64,000 nt of DNA from Acidihalobacter_A sp037381185. GTDB taxonomy: Bacteria > Pseudomonadota > Gammaproteobacteria > DSM-5130 > Acidihalobacteraceae. How positions within the stretch are numbered: the stretch's first letter is position 1; every line of letters begins with the position of its first letter. Location: positions 28,542 through 92,541 of the forward strand of contig NZ_JARRQY010000034.1 of assembly GCF_037381185.1 (NCBI RefSeq), given 5' to 3'. Made by a program: the position numbers and the translations under genes. The notes under the pieces are model-generated. The model ran no database searches. It saw only the letters and a list, made by a program, of their open reading frames with translations, and was not told the origin of the DNA. This document shows positions 9,401 through 18,132 of the stretch, piece after piece.

Positions 9401-11602
9401 CTCACGCGTCTGCTCAACGCCTGCGTCGAAGACGGTTACTACCGTCTCGAGGGCGAACGCTACTCGGTCGGCAACGAAGTTTCGCACGCATCGCGCACAG
9501 CCCTGTTGGACGAATTGCGCGGCTATTGCGAGGGCCTGGATGTGATAGCCGAAACAGTCGGTCGGGCAGGCGAGAACCTGTACGCCATGATGCGCGGAGA
9601 GGTGGAACCGGTGGCGGTCATTTTCCCCGAGGGCGCGTCCAGTGGCGTCGAAGTGCTGTATCAGGACTTCAGCTTCGGTCGATACTTCAATCGGATCGCC
9701 GCCGGCGTGGTGGAAGGTCTGATGCGCGAGCGACGGGCACAGGGTAGCCAAGGGCAACCCTATCGTGTTCTTGAAGTGGGCGGCGGCACGGGTGGAACTA
9801 CCGCCTGGCTGCTGCCGGTGCTGGCGAATGAATCGGCACTCCAGTATGACTTCACCGATATCTCTGTGATCTTCACCCGCCGCGCCGAACAGAAGTTCGC
9901 CGCCTATGACTTCCTGACCTACCGCGAACTCGATCTACAGAAGGATACGCTGGCTCAGGGCTTCGAAGCGGGCGGCTATGACCTGATCGTGGCCGCCAAT
10001 GTGATCCACGCCACCCAGCACGTCGGCCACACCCTGGTGAATCTGTTTCCGCTACTCAAGCCGGGCGGGCGCCTGTTGATGCGCGAGATCACCCGGCCGA
10101 TGAGGCTGTTCGATTTCGTGTTCGGTCCGCTGGTCCCGCCTCTGCACGACGAGGAGGCGCGCGGCGGCGAACTGTTCCTGACCACCGCCCGTTGGAAAGA
10201 ACAGTGTCTCGCCGTCGGCTTCGAACACGTCGACTGGCTGCCGGACGACGGAACCACGACGTCGGGGATCAGCGAGCACGTCATACTGGCGAGCGCGCCC
10301 GGGCGTCCCATGGCGGCGCCGCTGCCGTGGGAGGCGGAAGTCCGCGACCGCCTGCTCGGTGTGTCGTTGACGGACGACGGCTGTTATCTGGCCGACTGGT
10401 CCGATTGCGCCGGCAAGGACGAGTGCTGGCGCGAGCGCGTCCGTGAGGCCTGCATCGAACTCTCAATCCGCCATGGCAGCGGTCGTGAGCCGCTTCAGGT
10501 CGACATTCCCACTGTTCCGCAGCGGTTGTCGTTCGTGCGACTGCGCTGGCATGCGGCAGCGTTCGGTGAGGCGCGCCTCGGCATCGAAGTCCGAGACGAC
10601 AATAACCAATGGCAGCCTGTCCTTAGCCCATCGCCGCCAGCTTTCGATCTGCCCGCTCCCATGCCCGCCCCTGGCACCCACTACGACTGGGAATGGTCGC
10701 CCGCCGGAACAGGTTCCGTGGTCGAGGAGGACATCGAACTGCGGGGTGACAGTTCCGGCGCCGCGTCGGCGCTGGGGGCGGCGGGTATCCGAGTGTCCAC
10801 TGAGGCTAGTTGGGTCATGCTCGTGCTTGGCCTCGTCGATGACGATCCGCTGTCGTTGGTGGACGAGTTGATCTCAGCACTTTCCGGCAGTGAAAGGAAA
10901 TCCTTGGTGGTCGTCACCCGATCCGCCTGGAGAATCAAGCCCGACGATGAGGTGGATGCCGCACACCACGCGATCTGGGGCCTGTTGCGGGTGGCCGCCA
11001 CGGAACGAGGCGGGCGCGGGATATCCGTTGTCGATATCGATGCGCATATTGGTTGGGAGGCGCTCGTGCCCGGCTTGGCGGCGGTGAACGCCGGCCATCA
11101 GTGGGTTGCCGTGCGCGACGGCCTGGCCATGGTGCCGCGACTGGCCGTAAGAAGGCACAGTGCCCCCGTCTTGCCTGCCCACACCTTTCAGGATGATGGT
11201 TGGCATGTGGTGACCGGCGCGTTCGGAGGGCTCGGCCGACTCAGTGTGCAATGGCTGGCCAGCCGAGGTGCCCGACGGATCGCTCTGTTGGCACCCCGCG
11301 CGCGTCCGAACTGGCCGGATTTCCAACGCGTAATGGCCGAGCATTATGGATGCGAACTCCATTGGGTGCCATGCGACGTCGGCGATTCGGCGCAGATGAC
11401 CCAGACGCTGCGGCAACTGGAGGACGATGGTGGTATCTGCGGAGCCATACACGCGGCCGGCGTGCTCCACGATATGCCGCTCTCCAGTCTGGACCGGACG
11501 CGACTGGACCAGGCGTTCGCGCCGGAAACTTCCTGGGCGGTCTCATCACTGGCACGTCCGATGCAAAGTCGGCTGGGGGTAGTGGCTCTCGCCTTGCGAT
11601 GA
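6488..11602 (+). CDS. irp1-like: HMWP1-like type I polyketide synthase, truncated in the ketoreductase
   Basis: Start chosen at ATG 6488, inside the end of the MFS gene and preceded by CTGGAG. Domains: ketosynthase (residues ~15-440, active Cys192 in TACSSS, later EAHGTGT and KGNIGH histidines); acyltransferase (~530-870, Ser635 in GHSVGEF); linker; C-methyltransferase (~1040-1260, EVGGGTGGTT near 1096); start of a ketoreductase (GAFGGLGR near 1577). The frame ends at residue 1704 shortly after AAGVLHDMPL. In HMWP1 the order continues KR-ACP-Cy-MT-PCP-TE, all absent here. The last ~25 residues no longer look like KR, so a breakpoint near 11525 is inferred. Without carrier and thioesterase this assembly line cannot finish a product on its own. 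Confidence 0.9.
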   Translation: MGECPTPDFDALVARHYPDCEPIAVIGHACRFPESDDCEAFWRNLVDGRELSRRFSRQELLDSGLPAATVDSPNFVSVGTVVQDADAFDADLFGYSRQEAESIDPQQRLFLQIVWHALEHAGYAPREVPHKTGVFGSARISTYPGREPLRIAEVAQVKGLQSLMGNDKDYLATRVAYKLNLRGPAITVQTACSSSLVAVHMACESLRAGECDMAVAGGVAIAFPQQAGYLHQPGMIFSPDGHCRPFDAEALGTFAGNGVGTVVLRRLADALRDGDPVIAVVHGSAINNDGAQKVGFTAPSVSGQREVIREAMALAGVLSGQIGLIEAHGTGTPLGDPIEVEALRAVFHQRGDGPPCALGSVKGNIGHLDTAAGIASLLKAILAVERGTIPPSLHFRAQNPALQLEDSPFHVPTQAQVWNDPVRLGGVSSFGIGGTNCHLIVGSLPDTLRTPRVDAGMPSTGALLLSAASEPALRRLAGAYAEALRHADPDDLARTARHGRQLDLTFRLAVPLCDETAAALAACAAGDEDVLVHHGQGELGGQAWLFTGQGSHWPGMGDDLYLASPAFAASLDRCLAAYDAEIPLDPPLRDALLGTRGDLLERMEYAQPAIVAFELAMAAHWMSLGLKPDRVLGHSVGEFAAAVVAGHYEPEPVMRLVRRRGALMDRCASGAMLSAFADEATLLPIAQNIGLDPAAWNGAHHLVFSGECDAIEVLAAALDERSIRYSRLAVTGAAHSHLLDPILDTFQHEAATLRAVPGRIPLISTLSGESIDTDALNAPDYWRRHMREPVRFIQAMRTAIGQGTDLFLEVGPDAPLTGIGRREAPDAAWWISSARRHQPVMAQVEQALLQLYAAGAELPWKTLLPVKGHRIHAPLYPFDRQRYWREAESAVVLPVQRTVNTALEDGRRVAAQAAEELELPRLQALYACVTKLHAIDVDTLVRRCVGARIEQGVTALDVLRGGRLLPRHRQLLTRLLNACVEDGYYRLEGERYSVGNEVSHASRTALLDELRGYCEGLDVIAETVGRAGENLYAMMRGEVEPVAVIFPEGASSGVEVLYQDFSFGRYFNRIAAGVVEGLMRERRAQGSQGQPYRVLEVGGGTGGTTAWLLPVLANESALQYDFTDISVIFTRRAEQKFAAYDFLTYRELDLQKDTLAQGFEAGGYDLIVAANVIHATQHVGHTLVNLFPLLKPGGRLLMREITRPMRLFDFVFGPLVPPLHDEEARGGELFLTTARWKEQCLAVGFEHVDWLPDDGTTTSGISEHVILASAPGRPMAAPLPWEAEVRDRLLGVSLTDDGCYLADWSDCAGKDECWRERVREACIELSIRHGSGREPLQVDIPTVPQRLSFVRLRWHAAAFGEARLGIEVRDDNNQWQPVLSPSPPAFDLPAPMPAPGTHYDWEWSPAGTGSVVEEDIELRGDSSGAASALGAAGIRVSTEASWVMLVLGLVDDDPLSLVDELISALSGSERKSLVVVTRSAWRIKPDDEVDAAHHAIWGLLRVAATERGGRGISVVDIDAHIGWEALVPGLAAVNAGHQWVAVRDGLAMVPRLAVRRHSAPVLPAHTFQDDGWHVVTGAFGGLGRLSVQWLASRGARRIALLAPRARPNWPDFQRVMAEHYGCELHWVPCDVGDSAQMTQTLRQLEDDGGICGAIHAAGVLHDMPLSSLDRTRLDQAFAPETSWAVSSLARPMQSRLGVVALALR

Positions 11603-11631
11603 CGGCTGTATCGAAAGGTGCTGCGAAGTAA
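11526..11631 (+). pseudogene. Possible 3' remnant of an ICE conjugation gene (TraG-N type)
   Basis: From about 11526 a reading frame different from the PKS runs to a TAA at 11629-11631 and encodes a Gly/Ser/Ala-rich tail ending AVSKGAAK. It lies directly before the oppositely oriented DUF3742 gene, where ICEs of the PAGI-2/ICEclc group carry the end of a TraG N-terminal-domain gene. I read it as the last ~35 codons of that gene, left after a deletion joined it to the PKS. No recognisable domain remains, so identity rests on position. Confidence 0.3.
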
Positions 11632-11659
11632 GGAGTACTCTCTCGCGTTGGCGCGACAG

Positions 11660-12029
11660 CTACGACTCGTCGGGATCGCCCATGTCGATCCGCCAGTCAT
11701 CTTTGTCGTACAGGCCGACGCCCGAGTGTCCGTCTCTAAGTTCCGGCTGCTTCTCGTCGTCCTCGTCGGCGTTCCGCGCGAGCCATGCGGCGACCACCGC
11801 AAAGGCCAGCAGCAGGACGAGCCAGGATACGGTGTAGAGCAGCATGCCAAGTACGGCCAGCTTGACGATCCAGAGCACCGCCGTCGCCGCGCCCGCGGGC
11901 ACGCCGCGCGTCACCAGCCAGCCGGCGACACGCTGCTCGCGGCGCAGGTATCCACGCCAGGCACGGCCAGCCCCCCCGGCTCAGCCGGTGGCTCCAGCGC
12001 CCGTTGTGCGTGTTGGTGGTCATGCTCAT
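11660..12029 (-). pseudogene. DUF3742 family ICE protein, frameshifted
   Basis: Small membrane-associated protein typical of the integrase-proximal tail of PAGI-2/ICEclc-family ICEs; function unknown. The N-terminal part (start 12029 or 12023, MTTNTHNGRWSHRL) and the C-terminal part (hydrophobic segments, then an acidic tail ending DMGDPDES) lie in different frames. The switch falls at or near a run of seven C on the plus strand (11971-11977); moving by one base there restores a plausible RAWRGYLRREQ stretch. This is either true decay or a homopolymer sequencing error. The broken state agrees with the nonsense codons in the relaxase and integrase. Confidence 0.75.
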
Positions 12030-12154
12030 GTGCCTCGGCTTCAGTGGTGCCTCACCTCATGGAGCGGCCGGTTGGGGCTTGCCCTCCAGCATAGACCGCG
12101 ACCAGGAGGGCGGGTTGCGGCTGGCAGAGCCGAGTCGGCCTGGGTCGCAGGTCG

Positions 12155-12252
12155 ATTAGATTTTGCACTATAAATCAAACCTTGTGCTACTTTCTATGCA
12201 CGTTCTTGCGATAGCTCTAGGAGTTGATTGGATTTCGCGCTATTTTTATAGC
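12155..12252 (+). promoter_or_regulatory. AT-rich leader of the abiE operon with a palindrome
   Basis: About 100 bases that are visibly more AT-rich than their surroundings. They hold TTGATT at 12224-12229 and TATAGC at 12247-12252 with 17 bases between, a possible -35/-10 pair, and the palindrome GCTATTTTTATAGC (12239-12252) directly before the chosen abiEi start. AbiEi-family proteins repress their own operon by binding inverted repeats, so this is a candidate operator. The promoter assignment is tentative because it would give a nearly leaderless transcript. Confidence 0.4.
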
Positions 12253-13011
12253 ATGGATGGAAATTCTCGGCACCAGGTAATCAAGCAACTGCAGGCGGGA
12301 CTCCCCCGCGGGGCGCCGTTCGACCTTGCCACCCTGAGCCAGTTCGGGGTGTCGCCCCAGCTCGCCGCCCACTATGCCGACGGCGGGTGGCTCGTGCGCC
12401 TGGCCCATGGCGTCTATGCCTTCCCGAACGATGAGTTCGGGGTCTACGGTGCGCTGAAGTTCCTGCAACAGCGCGTGCCCGGCCTGCACGTCGGCGGCAA
12501 GAGCGCCCTGGCCCTGCAGGGGGTGCGGCACAACCTGGGCAGCCGGGAGGCGCTGGTGCTGTGGGGCGACGGTCGCTTCGCGTTGCCGGCCTGGTTCACT
12601 TTGCGCTTTCCGGCCCGCTACGTCCACGCCCGCCTGTTCGACTGGCCGGACACGGCGCTGGCCGGCAAGACCCTGACCACGCCGCCTAGCCTGCCCGAGG
12701 ATCTGCGGGTGGCAGCCCCCGAACGTGCCGTGCTGGAGCTGCTGTACGAAGCCGGCGTCAAGCAGAGCATCGAAGAGGCCCGCAACCTCTTCGATGGACT
12801 GCGTTCCCCCCGCAAGGACTTGCTCGGGCAACTGCTGTCCTGCTGCGCCAGCGTGAAGGCCGTGCGCCTGTTCCTGACCTGGGCGCGCGAGACCAGCCTC
12901 GTGGATGTCGATGCCCTGCTGGAGCAGTACCCGGTTCGCACCGGCAGCAACACGCGCTGGATGAGCCGGCTCGATGACGGCACCTTGCTGAGCCTGAGAC
13001 CTCATGGATAA
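12253..13011 (+). CDS. abiEi: AbiEi-type antitoxin/transcriptional regulator
   Basis: Antitoxin of a type IV toxin-antitoxin and abortive-infection system. Start set at ATG 12253 (MDGNSRHQVIKQL), giving 252 residues; upstream in-frame codons are AT-rich leader. The N-terminal ~80 residues form the wHTH region (LSQFGVSPQLAAHYADGGWL followed by LAHGVYAFP), typical of AbiEi; the rest is the conserved C-terminal domain. Overlaps abiEii by 8 bases. The family represses its operon and counters AbiEii without binding it stably. It sits between DUF3742 and the relaxase, a variable cargo spot in this ICE group. Confidence 0.85.
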   Translation: MDGNSRHQVIKQLQAGLPRGAPFDLATLSQFGVSPQLAAHYADGGWLVRLAHGVYAFPNDEFGVYGALKFLQQRVPGLHVGGKSALALQGVRHNLGSREALVLWGDGRFALPAWFTLRFPARYVHARLFDWPDTALAGKTLTTPPSLPEDLRVAAPERAVLELLYEAGVKQSIEEARNLFDGLRSPRKDLLGQLLSCCASVKAVRLFLTWARETSLVDVDALLEQYPVRTGSNTRWMSRLDDGTLLSLRPHG

Positions 13012-13924
13012 GACCTACGCGGACACCGTTCGCCTGCTGCTGGCCGTCGCGCCCGACGTGTTCGCCAACGACATCTTCGCCATGAAGGGCGGCACGGCTA
13101 TCAACCTCTTCGTACGGGACATGCCGCGCCTTTCGGTGGACATCGACGTGGTGTACCTCCCGTGGCAGACGCCGCGCGACGAAGCGCTGCAAGCCATCAA
13201 CCAGGAGCTGGCCGCCATCGCCACGCGCGTTGCGCCACTGGGCGTGCAGACACGCCTGGTTCGCGCCAAGGACCTGGGAGACACCAAGCTGATCGTCGAA
13301 AACGACGCCGGCCAGGTGAAGATCGAGGTGAACGTCGTGTTCCGCGGCAGCGTGCTGCCCGTCGAGCGGCGGCCGCTGAGCGCCAAGACCAGCGATCTGT
13401 TCGGCGTCGAGTTCGAGCTGCCGGTTCTGGCACCGGACGAGCTGTACGCCAGCAAGCTGGTGGCCGCGCTGGATCGGCAGCACCCCCGCGACCTGTTCGA
13501 CGTGTGGCAGCTCTTTGAGTCGGGCGACATCAGCGACGGCATGGTCGAGTGCTTCGTGGTCTATCTGGCGGGTCACAACCGGCCACCCCACGAAGTGCTG
13601 TTCGGCAACGACAAGGACATCGCCGGCGAGTACGAGCGGGCCTTTGTCGGCATGACCGAGGTGAGCTGCTCCCTGGAGACACTGCTCGACGCTCGCGCCA
13701 GGCTGCGGCGCGAGCTGCCACAGCGACTGAGCACCGCGCACAAGCAGTTTCTGAGCGGGCTGGCGCGCGCAGAGCCGGACTGGTCGCTGGTGCAGTGCCA
13801 GCATGCCGCGCAACTGCCGGCACTGCGCTGGAAGCTCGCCAATCTCGAAACCTTCCGCAAGCGCCGTCCCGACGACTTCGCAGCGCAATCCGCCGCCCTC
13901 GACACAGGCTTGGGCCAGAGCTGA
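13004..13924 (+). CDS. abiEii: AbiEii-type nucleotidyltransferase toxin
   Basis: Toxin partner of AbiEi, 306 residues. The N-terminal nucleotidyltransferase fold shows KGGTAINLF (residues ~28-36) followed by RLSVDIDVVYL (~46-56), the two acidic metal ligands of the family; the conserved LYASKLVAALDRQHPRDLFDVW segment follows at ~146-168. Family members transfer nucleotides to RNA (tRNA for some relatives) and arrest growth during phage infection. The gene appears complete and is the only intact ICE-tail cassette here, which suggests it may still be kept by selection. Confidence 0.85.
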   Translation: MDKTYADTVRLLLAVAPDVFANDIFAMKGGTAINLFVRDMPRLSVDIDVVYLPWQTPRDEALQAINQELAAIATRVAPLGVQTRLVRAKDLGDTKLIVENDAGQVKIEVNVVFRGSVLPVERRPLSAKTSDLFGVEFELPVLAPDELYASKLVAALDRQHPRDLFDVWQLFESGDISDGMVECFVVYLAGHNRPPHEVLFGNDKDIAGEYERAFVGMTEVSCSLETLLDARARLRRELPQRLSTAHKQFLSGLARAEPDWSLVQCQHAAQLPALRWKLANLETFRKRRPDDFAAQSAALDTGLGQS

Positions 13925-14126
13925 CGAACATTCCGCAGCGCCCCACTTGCCGGGCTTGCCCCATGCCGCATTCATCGTGGCACCCGCGAAGTAGCGGCCC
14001 TATACCCAAAGGCTTCCGACAAAGGCCAAAGGGCTGGGAAGGGGCAAAGGAAGGGCGCCAAGGGGAAAGGCCCTATCCTGAAAAGGCCAAAAGGCGCCCC
14101 GAGCAGCCCATCATCCGGGGTTCGCC
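13925..14126 (+). other. Purine-rich intergenic stretch with stem-loop before the relaxase gene
   Basis: No gene. It is rich in AAAGG/GGCC runs and contains the inverted repeat GGGCGCC (14053-14059) / GGCGCCC (14093-14099), with an inner GGCC pair (14069-14072, 14085-14088), ending 28 bases before the relaxase ATG. CCCTAT occurs twice. ICE origins of transfer are often beside the relaxase gene, so a transfer origin is one possibility; a relaxase-operon regulatory stem is another. No nic-site motif was recognised. Confidence 0.3.
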
Positions 14127-15959
14127 ATGCTCTCGCTGTTCCAGCGCAAACGGGTGCCACCCATCGCCGGCACACCGCCCACCTCCGCCATCGAAACTCC
14201 GAAATGGTCGATGCGGCCGGAGTCGGCCGCATCGCTGCTGGCCACGCCGCGCCGGCAGAAACTGCTGGAACACATCTGACAGCGCACATCGCTCTCGCGC
14301 CGGCAGTTCGCCACGCTCTACCTCGCCCCACTGGAGCGCTACGCCGAGCTGGTCCAGCAGTTCCCGGCCTCCGAGAACCACCACCACGCCTATCCGGGCG
14401 GCATGCTGGACCACGGCCTGGAGATCGTCGCCTATGCGCTGAAGCTGCGGCAGTCATACCTGCTGCCTGCGGGCGTCACGCCGGAGGCACAGGCGGCACA
14501 GGCGGCACAGGCGGCACAGGCCGAAGCTTGGACCGCAGGCACGGCCTACGCGGCCCTGCTGCACGACGTCGGCAAGATTGCGGTCGATCTGCACGTCGAG
14601 CATGCCGACGGCAGCGTCTGGCATCCCTGGCACGGCCCGCTGCGAAAGCCCTACCGTTTCCGTTACCGAAAGGAGCGCGAGTACCGCCTGCACAGCGCCG
14701 CCACCGGGCTGCTCTACGCGCGCCTTCTCGATCGGGACATCTTCGACTGGCTCAGCGGCTATCCCGACCTCTGGGCCGCGCTGCTATACGTGCTGGCCGG
14801 CCAGTACGAGCACGCCGGCACGCTCGGCAAACTGGTTGTGCAGGCCGATCAGGCATCGGTCGCCCAGGAACTCGGCGGTGATCCCGGCAAGGCGCTGGCG
14901 GCGCCCAGGCACGCGCTGCAGCGCAAGCTGCTGGACGGCCTGCGCTATCTGCTCAAGGAGGAATTCAAGCTGAACCAGCCCCAGGCCTCGGATGGATGGC
15001 TGACTCAGGATGCGCTGTGGCTGGTCAGCAAGACGGTTTCGGACAAACTGCGTGCCTATCTGCTGTCCCAGGGTATCGACGGCATCCCCTCCAGCAACAC
15101 CGCCGTCTTCAACGTGCTACAGGACCATGGCATTGCGCAGCCGACGCCGGAGGGCAAGGCGATCTGGAAGGCCACCGTCACCAGCGACGCGGGCTGGTCG
15201 CATACCTTCACGCTCCTGCGCCTCGCGCCCTCCCTGATCTGGGAAGGCGACGAGCGGCCTCCGCCGTTCGCCGGAACGGTGACGGTGGTGCAGGAGGAGG
15301 CGGAACCAACCATTCCCGCGTCGCTGCCAGCCATGGAGGATTCGGCCGCATCCAAGTCTTTGCCGGTGCAGCCAGCTGGTGCTGTCGAGGCGCTGCTGGA
15401 TCTGCTTGGCTCCTCCGACGTGGCGTCGGCCATCCTCTCGCCGACCACCGAGTCCCTTCCTCCAACCATGGAAGCGTCGTCTCTCGAATCCATTGAATCG
15501 GTGGCACCGATCGACACGCCATTACCGGCACCTGAGTGGCCGTCAGGACTGGAGGAAGCACTGTCGGGCGAACACTTTGTCGCCTGGCTGCGCCGGCGCA
15601 TCGAGGCGCGCACGCTCATCATCAATGACGCCAAGGCATTGGTGCATACGGCCGCCGATACCGTCTATCTGGTCAGTCCCGGCGTGTTCCAGCGCTACGC
15701 TCGGGAACACCCCAAGACTGCTTTCCTTGCAAAACAGGAACAGTTGGCCGATTGGCAATGGGTGCAGAAACGATTCGAGAAGCTGCAACTGCACCGCAAG
15801 CAACGGAGCGGTCTGAACATCTGGACCTGCACGGTCACGGGGCCGCGGAAATCGCGGCGCCTCCACGGCTACTTGCTGGAAGACCCGCAGGCCCTGTTCA
15901 TCAACGCGCCACCGAACAATCCGTACCTGTCGCTGATAACCGATCCCGATCCCGTGTAG
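14127..15959 (+). pseudogene. traI: MobH-type relaxase (TraI_2 domain), premature TGA at codon 51
   Basis: Relaxase of the ICE, normally nicking oriT to start conjugative transfer. The full frame runs 14127-15959 (610 residues). TraI_2/HD-type core: HHHAYPGGMLDHGLEI (near 14382) and LLHDVGKIAVDLH (near 14560); the C-terminal winged-helix domain covers the last ~120 residues. Codon 51 (14277-14279) is TGA where the context LEHI-stop-QRTSLSRRQF expects Trp. The residues after the stop are well conserved in character, so the gene decayed recently or the stop is an error. An internal restart at 14403 would lose the HHH motif. A 9-bp repeat has lengthened the Ala-Gln stretch near 14487. Confidence 0.85.
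14487..14522 (+). repeat. 9-bp tandem repeat inside the relaxase gene
   Basis: Four copies of GCACAGGCG (the last ends in C), encoding repeated Ala-Gln-Ala in the loop before the HD motif. It is in frame, so it changes only linker length; it probably arose by slippage. Confidence 0.8.
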
Positions 15960-15999
15960 AACCCTCATGTCGGCGACCTGCCGTTGGGGCACTTCAGGC

Positions 16000-17847
16000 T
16001 CACATGCCAAGACCCTCACGCTGCATCACCTTCTCGCCCACCGCCCTGCATACCAGATGCACGGCGACGTGCGGGTTCTCCGGCGTCACCGCATCGATCG
16101 GGGACTGCCCCTGGAACAGTCCACTCGGCCGCATGAGCGCGTGGTAGATGTGCCACGTATCCACTCCCGGGGGCATCTGCCTGAGGATGGTCTGGACCAG
16201 CCGGCGCTTGAGAGGATCGAGTTGCCAATCCGGTACGCGCTGTCCCCGGTTGCCCAGGCTGATCGACAGGAGGTTGCCCACCCGGATTTCGTAAGTGATC
16301 CAGCGGCGGGACTTGCCGGCGAGCTTGGCGTATTCGACGACAGAGAGGTTGTGGGGCGCCTCCAGGATATCGAGCAGCAGCATCCGTTCGCGCTGGATGT
16401 TCGACAGCGCGGGCTCCTCGGACCGGGGCGCCCGAACGGCCGACAGTCGCTGTACCGGGATCGTTGACAGGTTCATGCCATCCCGCGGCTTTGCCACCAG
16501 CAGAATCGGGGCCGCCGCTTCCCCTGGAGGCGTTCCGGCGTTCCGATCCTCCGCGGCGCCGGTCACGCCTTCCAGGTGGACGGTCAGGTGGGCGCTTGCG
16601 GCTTCGACCTGGCCTTGTTCGAACAGGTCGAGCCGATCGGCCCAGTCCTGCATCATCCGGCGCCGCTGTTCCACGTACTCGGCGTGGTTGTAGGCCGCGC
16701 TCACCTTGTCCCGGTCGGCGTGGGACAGTTGCGCCCCGATCCAAACCTTCGGGTAGCCGATCTCATTGAGCGCCGTCGAAATCGTTCCGCGGATGCCGTG
16801 GCCGGTCAGTTGCGACTCGTAACCCAGACGCTTGAGCGCCCCATTGATGGTGTTCTCGCTGATGCGCTCGTTGAGGTCGCTGGCGTGGGCGAACAGATAG
16901 CGTTGGGCCGGCTTGAAGCGGTCCAGCATGAACCTGATGACCTCGATGGCCTGAACGGACAGCGGCACGATGTAGGGAGGGATGTCCGCAGGGTTCTTCC
17001 CCGCCTTGATCATCTGGGTCTTCAACTGCTTCACGTTCTCCGGCTCGATGATCCACAGGCCGTCGTCCAGAAGGAACTGCCCCGGCTCCGCACGGCGGAG
17101 TTCTCCCGTCCGCACGCCCGTCAGTAACAGGAGTCGAATCCCGAGTTGGGTTTGCTGTCTGCCGGGGTACTTGCGCAAGGTTCGCAGGAAAGCGGGCAGC
17201 TCCTCCATGCGCAGGAACGGGTCGTGGCGCACGGGCGGCTGGGGCAATGCGACGACATCAAGGTCGGAGGCCGGGTTCCGCTCCAGTCCCGGCACGATCA
17301 CCAAGGCGTAGCGGAAGAACTGGTTGAACCAGGGTCTTACCTTCTCGGCCACCGACAGTGCCTTGCGCCGCTCGATGCGGCCGACGACCTCAAGCAGGTC
17401 GGCGCGGTTGATCTCGTAGATCGACCGCTTGCGCAACGCGGGCAGGACGTCCTTGTCGAAGGCGCGCCGAATCTGGACCAGCGTGCTCTGCCGGCCTTCC
17501 TTGAGCTTGAGCGAGCGGTGCGCGAGCCACTTTTCGTAGACCGCCTGGAAAGTGTGCTCGGCGGCCAGGGAGACCGCTTGGCGTTCCTTCTCGCGATGGA
17601 GCTGGGGGTTGATGCCTTTGGCCAGTAGCGCGCGGGCCTCGTCGCGTCGAGTGCGGCCATCTCGCAGGCTGATTTCCGGGTAGGTTCCCAGGGACATCCG
17701 CTTCTGCTTGCCAAGCCACGTGTAGCGGAAGTGCTAGGATTTCCTTCCCTGCGCGCTCACGCCGAGGGAAAGCCCGTCGAGATCGCCGAGGGTATAGTCC
17801 TTGCCGGTAGCCTTGGCCTGCCGGACCGTCATGTCGGTAAGTGCCAT
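16000..17847 (-). pseudogene. int: ICE tyrosine recombinase/integrase, premature TAG at codon 38
   Basis: Site-specific integrase of the PAGI-2/ICEclc type, 615 codons counting from ATG 17847 (MALTDMTVRQAK). Order: DUF4102-like arm-binding N-terminus, core-binding region, catalytic domain (TGVRTGELRR, LTGHGIRGTIS, tyrosine in AAYNHAEY), then the long C-terminal extension characteristic of this integrase group. Codon 38 (17734-17736) is TAG where the context GRKS-stop-HFRYTWLGKQ expects Trp; downstream residues continue the family pattern. The longest uninterrupted frame begins at 17697 and lacks the first 50 residues. It lies 211 bases beyond the tRNA-Gly 3' end, the normal position for an integrase at its attachment site. 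Confidence 0.88.
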
Positions 17848-18058
17848 GTCTGCTCCTGAACAGAGTCAGGAGTCAGATGCTCATCCCATCGCCCGCTCGC
17901 CCCCAGGAACAATCCGGACTCGAACCCGACCGCTTTGATGGACTAAATCAGTCCAGCAGCGGGTGGATTTCGGTGGATCTCACTGGATCGCTGTCTGGCG
18001 AAATACTCTTTGCTGACAACGGCTTATGGAACTCAGTGGATTTCCATGGAAGCTGAAT
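17848..18058 (-). promoter_or_regulatory. Integrase promoter / attachment-site arm region
   Basis: No gene. It lies between the tRNA-Gly 3' end and the integrase start. It holds several GTGGAT-type repeats (17965-18050) that could be integrase arm-binding sites, by analogy with related elements. No clear -35/-10 pair could be picked. Confidence 0.4.
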
Positions 18059-18080
18059 TGGAGCGGGTGATGGGAATCGA
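18059..18080 (-). other. Inferred ICE attachment core (tRNA-Gly 3' end)
   Basis: ICEclc/PAGI-2-group elements integrate into the 3' ~18 bases of tRNA-Gly genes and restore the tRNA. The 3' end here, including the encoded CCA, faces the integrase. No second copy was found elsewhere in the window, so the other end must lie to the left, outside it. The exact core length is not determined. Confidence 0.55.
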
Positions 18081-18132
18081 ACCCACGTTAGAAGCTTGGG
18101 AAGCTCCTGTTCTACCATTGAACTACACCCGC
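18059..18132 (-). tRNA. glyU: tRNA-Gly(CCC)
   Basis: Cloverleaf readable by eye on the minus strand: acceptor GCGGGTG pairing with CACCCGC, D stem GTTC/GAAC, anticodon stem GGAGC/GCTTC around loop TTCCCAA (anticodon CCC), T arm with TTCGATT, discriminator T and encoded CCA. 74 bases. It serves as the integration target of the adjacent ICE. The symbol follows the E. coli name for this isoacceptor. Confidence 0.93.
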
